Part shown: piece by piece, positions 61,169 through 64,000 of the stretch
Layout: each line of letters starts with the position of its first letter
How positions within the stretch are numbered: position 1 is the stretch's first letter
Source: Herbidospora cretacea
GTDB lineage: Bacteria; Actinomycetota; Actinomycetes; Streptosporangiales; Streptosporangiaceae
NCBI RefSeq assembly: GCF_001570605.1
Contig: NZ_BBXG01000001.1
Coordinates: 1-64,000 of the forward strand
Reading direction: 5' to 3'
Length of the DNA stretch: 64,000 nucleotides
Notes under the pieces: generated by a model
Told to the model about the DNA's origin: nothing
Databases searched by the model: none
What the model saw: only the letters and a program-made list of their open reading frames with translations
Made by a program: the position numbers and the translations under genes

Positions 61169-61943
61169 CCTGCACCACCACCTTGCGGCGGGCCGCGACG
61201 GTGAGGAGCGCGCCGAGGCCCATCAGGGCCACCGCCCAGAGAAGCTGGAACCCCAGCGCCTGGAGAGGTGGTTCGGCGCCGAGCCACACGTCGGCCGGGA
61301 CCTGGACCATCGCCGCGAACGGCAGCGCCTCGGCGACCGTGCGCAGCCAGCCGGGGAACAGCCCGAGGGGGAGCACCATCCCGCTGAAGAACATGGTCAG
61401 CAGGGCCGACAGGGTGTGGATCCCCCGGTCGTCGGTGGTCCAGCAGGACGTGAGCGTGACGAGGTAGCGCCAGCCGAAGCTGACCACGACGCCCAGCGCG
61501 AAGGACAGCGGGAACCAGGGGGAGACCGGCGCGACCATCGTGAACAGGGCCGCTCCGATGATCGTGGGCGGCAGGCTGCGCGCCAGGGTCAGGTAGGCGG
61601 CCCGGCCGAGGTCCTCGGCGAGGCTCCAGGCCAGCAGGGGAGCCGGTCTGACCAGGTCGAACGCGATGTCGCCCGACCGGATGCGGTCACCGAACGACAG
61701 GCCCCGGCCGAACACCTGCATGGGGCCGATGAAGGCCTGGGTGAGGAAGCAGAAGGTCACGGCCTCCGCGAGGGTGTATCCGGCGAGGCCGGGGCGGGCC
61801 TCCCAGAGGGCGATCAGGACGTATGCCCGCAAAACGCCGAAGACGGTGTTGGTGAAGGCTCCGGCGAGCGCGGCGGCGAGATAGGTGCTGTGCCGGCGGA
61901 AGCCGTATTGGAATAGGCGCAGGTAGAGGACGAAGGCGGCCAC
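61161..61943 (-). CDS. ABC-2 exporter permease subunit (first gene of operon)
   Basis: 260 residues; six membrane segments. RSGDIAFDLVRPAPLLAWSL is the same coupling motif as in its neighbour. First of three coupled genes. No substrate can be named; related systems export lipids, antibiotics or polysaccharide. Upstream 116 bp hold a divergent promoter with the hydrolase gene. Confidence 0.88.
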   Translation of the reverse strand: MAAFVLYLRLFQYGFRRHSTYLAAALAGAFTNTVFGVLRAYVLIALWEARPGLAGYTLAEAVTFCFLTQAFIGPMQVFGRGLSFGDRIRSGDIAFDLVRPAPLLAWSLAEDLGRAAYLTLARSLPPTIIGAALFTMVAPVSPWFPLSFALGVVVSFGWRYLVTLTSCWTTDDRGIHTLSALLTMFFSGMVLPLGLFPGWLRTVAEALPFAAMVQVPADVWLGAEPPLQALGFQLLWAVALMGLGALLTVAARRKVVVQGG

Positions 61944-61989
61944 CTCCCGCCCTGGATCGTAACCCTGGAATTCACCCCTGCCGATCTAC

Positions 61990-62017
61990 GTAACCCCTGT
62001 GTAACATCCTGGGTTAC
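61990..62017. promoter_or_regulatory. Inverted repeat in the divergent exporter/hydrolase promoter
   Basis: GTAACCC (61990-61996) and GGGTTAC (62011-62017), perfect 7-bp arms with a 14-bp spacer. The right arm extends into GGGTTACCTAAC (62011-62022), a 12-mer also present at 26189-26200 in the iron-box region. This may be an operator. Confidence 0.45.
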
Positions 62018-62059
62018 CTAACTAGGCATAAGGGAACGAAACGGACAAGGAGGTTCCGC

Positions 62060-63067
62060 ATGAACGCTGAGATCGATGGAGACGTTCGCCCGGAATACCC
62101 TTTGAGCTGGCAGGCCATCGCGGCGAACGGGCTGATGATGGGCACGATGAAGCCCATCTCCGCCGTGCTTCTCCGCACGACCACGAGCATGGTCCTGACC
62201 AACCGGTTGATCCAGCTGAGCGGACGCCTGCCCAGCATGGTCCCGGCCACCGTTTCGATCGAACAGGAGTCCTTCGGCGCCTGCTCGGGCGAGTGGGTCC
62301 GGGGATCCGGGCACCCCGACTCTGACCTGAGCGAGCTCGACGAGGACAAGGTGGTGCTCTACCTCCACGGGGGCGGCTACTTCTTCTGCTCCCCGGTCAC
62401 CCACCGGCCGATCACCTGGCGTCTGTCGGCCGTGACCGGGCGGCCCGTGCTGGCGCTCGACTACCGGCAGGGGCCCCAGCACAAGCTGGCCGAGTCGCTC
62501 GCCGACGCCATGGACGCCTACCGGGCGCTGCTCGACCGGGGATACCCGCCGGAGGGGATCATCTTGGCGGGTGACTCAGCCGGCGGACATCTCACGCTGG
62601 CCACGCTGCTCTCCCTGCGGGACAACGGGCTGCCGCTTCCGGCGGCGGCCATTGTTCTGTCTCCGTGGGCCGATCTGAGCGACGAGCGCAAGAAGGCCAA
62701 CCGCTGGGCCGACCCGATGCTGTCGGCCGGCCGGGTGGAGTGGCTGTCGCGGCGCTGGACCGAGGGCCTGGACAACCGCGACCCGCTGGTGTCGCCGGTC
62801 TTCGGCGACTACACGGGCCTGCCGCCGCTGATGATCGTCACCAGCACGACCGAGGTGCTCCGCGAGGAGGCCCACCGGGTCGCCGAACGGGCCCGTGCCG
62901 ACGGAGTGCCCGTACGGTATGAAGAGTGGCGGAAGATGCCCCACGTCTTCGCCATCCTGGCCGACATCGTCCCGGAGGCCCGGGAGGTCTTCCCGCACAT
63001 GGGGACCTTCGTCGAGGCGGTCGAGGCGGCGGCCAAGGAACGCAGCGGCGACACCGCCGCCGCGTGA
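62060..63067 (+). CDS. Alpha/beta hydrolase, hormone-sensitive-lipase family
   Basis: 335 residues from ATG 62060 with AAGGAGG 5-11 bases upstream. The oxyanion motif YLHGGGYFFCS (near 110) and the nucleophile motif AGDSAGGHL (near 170) define the HSL/esterase family; the catalytic Asp lies in TSTTEVLREEAHR-adjacent loop and the His in KMPHVFAI near 298. No signal peptide, so it is cytoplasmic. Divergent from the ABC-2 exporter. Substrate, probably a short-chain ester, is unknown. Confidence 0.9.
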   Translation: MNAEIDGDVRPEYPLSWQAIAANGLMMGTMKPISAVLLRTTTSMVLTNRLIQLSGRLPSMVPATVSIEQESFGACSGEWVRGSGHPDSDLSELDEDKVVLYLHGGGYFFCSPVTHRPITWRLSAVTGRPVLALDYRQGPQHKLAESLADAMDAYRALLDRGYPPEGIILAGDSAGGHLTLATLLSLRDNGLPLPAAAIVLSPWADLSDERKKANRWADPMLSAGRVEWLSRRWTEGLDNRDPLVSPVFGDYTGLPPLMIVTSTTEVLREEAHRVAERARADGVPVRYEEWRKMPHVFAILADIVPEAREVFPHMGTFVEAVEAAAKERSGDTAAA

Positions 63068-63226
63068 CGGTGGTGACTGTTGATACCGCTGTGACCTGCG
63101 GATAGTTACCCCCGGGTCCCATTGAGCTAACCCGTTATGCCGCTTCTGTTCAGTTGGAGGCGCGGACCGTTCCATCCGGCCACAGTGTCCTGTGCGTACT
63201 TCTTTGATCGGAGAGGTAACTTCCGG

Positions 63227-64000
63227 ATGGCACGAGGCGGAACGGGCCCCCAGAACGGCATGCCCCCCGGCGTGCGGCCGCTGACGGTGGGAGACCCGGT
63301 CATCATTGGCCGATATCTGCTGCTCGGCCGTCTCGGCACCGGCGGCATGGGCGTGGTCTATCTCGCGGAGCCGCCCGAGGGCGGCCTGGTGGCGTTGAAG
63401 ACCCCCCACCCGATGCACCTCTCCGACGCGACCTTACGCGCCCGGTTCACCGAGGAGATCGAGTTCTCCCGCCGCGTGGTCCCCTTCTGCACCGCCGCCG
63501 TGATCGAGGACGGCAGCGACCACGACCGCCCCTACCTGGTCACCGAGTACATCGCCGGGCCCGGCCTCGCGCAGGTCGTGTCCGCGCGCGGCCCCCTGAC
63601 CCCCGATCTGGCCTACGGCGTCGCCCTCGGCACGGCCGCCGCGCTGGTGGCCACCCACGACGCCGGGCTCGTCCACCGCGATCTGAAGCCGGGGAACGTG
63701 CTGCTCTCCCCGAGCGGCCCGTTCGTGATCGACTTCGGCATCGCCCGCGACCTCGACACGCTGGTCGCGCACACCCAGGCGGGGCAGATCATGGGCAGCC
63801 CCGGCTGGGTCGCGCCCGAGCGGCTGACCGGCGGCCCGGCGATCCCCGCCTCCGACGTGTTCGCCTGGGGCTGCCTGGTGGCCTTCGCCTCGACCGGCTA
63901 CCACCCGTTCGGCGCGGGCGAGGCCGAGGTCGTGATGCGCCGCATCCTGCTGGAGGAGCCCCGGATCGCGGCCGTCCCCAAACTGCTCTGGGACACCGTC
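63227..64000 (+). CDS. Serine/threonine protein kinase (3' end cut by window)
   Basis: 258 residues present from ATG 63227; GAGAGG lies 10 bases upstream. Kinase domain: glycine loop GRLGTGGMGVVY, ATP Lys in VALKTPH, catalytic loop HRDLKPGN, DFG in VIDFGIARD, activation segment ending in SPGWVAPE. It is a Hanks-type PknB-like kinase with a short 40-residue N-terminus. Membrane and sensor parts, if any, lie beyond the window. It starts 159 bp downstream of the hydrolase gene; no feature is recognised in the gap. Confidence 0.92.
   Translation, partial: MARGGTGPQNGMPPGVRPLTVGDPVIIGRYLLLGRLGTGGMGVVYLAEPPEGGLVALKTPHPMHLSDATLRARFTEEIEFSRRVVPFCTAAVIEDGSDHDRPYLVTEYIAGPGLAQVVSARGPLTPDLAYGVALGTAAALVATHDAGLVHRDLKPGNVLLSPSGPFVIDFGIARDLDTLVAHTQAGQIMGSPGWVAPERLTGGPAIPASDVFAWGCLVAFASTGYHPFGAGEAEVVMRRILLEEPRIAAVPKLLWDTV

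Noticed and set aside
1-64000. tRNA, rRNA, CRISPR or riboswitch signals
   Set aside because: No cloverleaf, regularly spaced repeat array or conserved riboswitch core was found by reading; covariance model searches would be decisive.

Overview
This window is high-GC DNA with very strong third-position GC bias, short intergenic gaps and many GTG or TTG starts. The gene set (large NRPSs, LacI and ROK regulators, secreted CBM-bearing enzymes, LytR-CpsA-Psr protein, zinc-ligand-free S4 paralogue, FolP2-type protein, many two-component pairs) points to a filamentous actinomycete. Streptosporangiales is my best guess, from gene content only. No rRNA, tRNA, CRISPR array or phage was found.

Layout. 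1-1118: truncated CMP-sialic-acid-synthetase/HAD protein. 1386-2324: lipoprotein esterase. 2336-14994: a divergent NRPS locus. The minus strand has a dimodular C-A-T-C-A-T synthetase coupled to a lone condensation-like protein; the plus strand has a C-A-T-TE synthetase whose thioesterase has a Cys nucleophile and which is fused to an MFS exporter. Two related palindromes lie at the divergent promoters. 14939-24594: orphan histidine kinase, ACT protein, MsmK/UgpC-type ABC ATPase, LacI regulator and an Entner-Doudoroff operon (edd-glk-eda) divergent from a ROK regulator.

24635-30714: secreted protein; DUF2470 protein and an S4 paralogue sharing an iron-box-like palindrome; a VapBC-like module bracketed by an 18-bp direct repeat that copies the end of rpsD; an ion channel with a calcium-channel-like filter; LtrA. 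29912-32075 is a tightly coupled operon of a leaderless subtilase, an 82-aa protein and a small P-loop kinase. 32205-41694: DUF2079 membrane protein, a second ROK regulator divergent from two secreted, multi-CBM glycoside-oxidation proteins (GSDH-PKD-CBM x3 and ThuA-DUF1080-CBM x2), then a hypothetical gene and a decayed IS30 transposase.

42179-64000: LCP protein, YpfJ-type metalloprotease, LysR regulator, FolP2-like protein, PLP decarboxylase-like enzyme, NarL-type two-component pair, DoxX/HxlR pair, OmpR-type two-component pair divergent from a LolA-like/ABC exporter operon, YcnI copper protein with a membrane partner, a three-gene ABC-2 exporter, an HSL-family hydrolase, and a Ser/Thr kinase cut off by the window end.

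The NRPS locus is the best candidate for an undescribed system: it could make a short peptide ending in an aspartate-like residue, release it through a Cys thioesterase and export it through the fused transporter. The rpsD-tail repeat around the toxin-antitoxin pair and the subtilase operon are the next most unusual structures.
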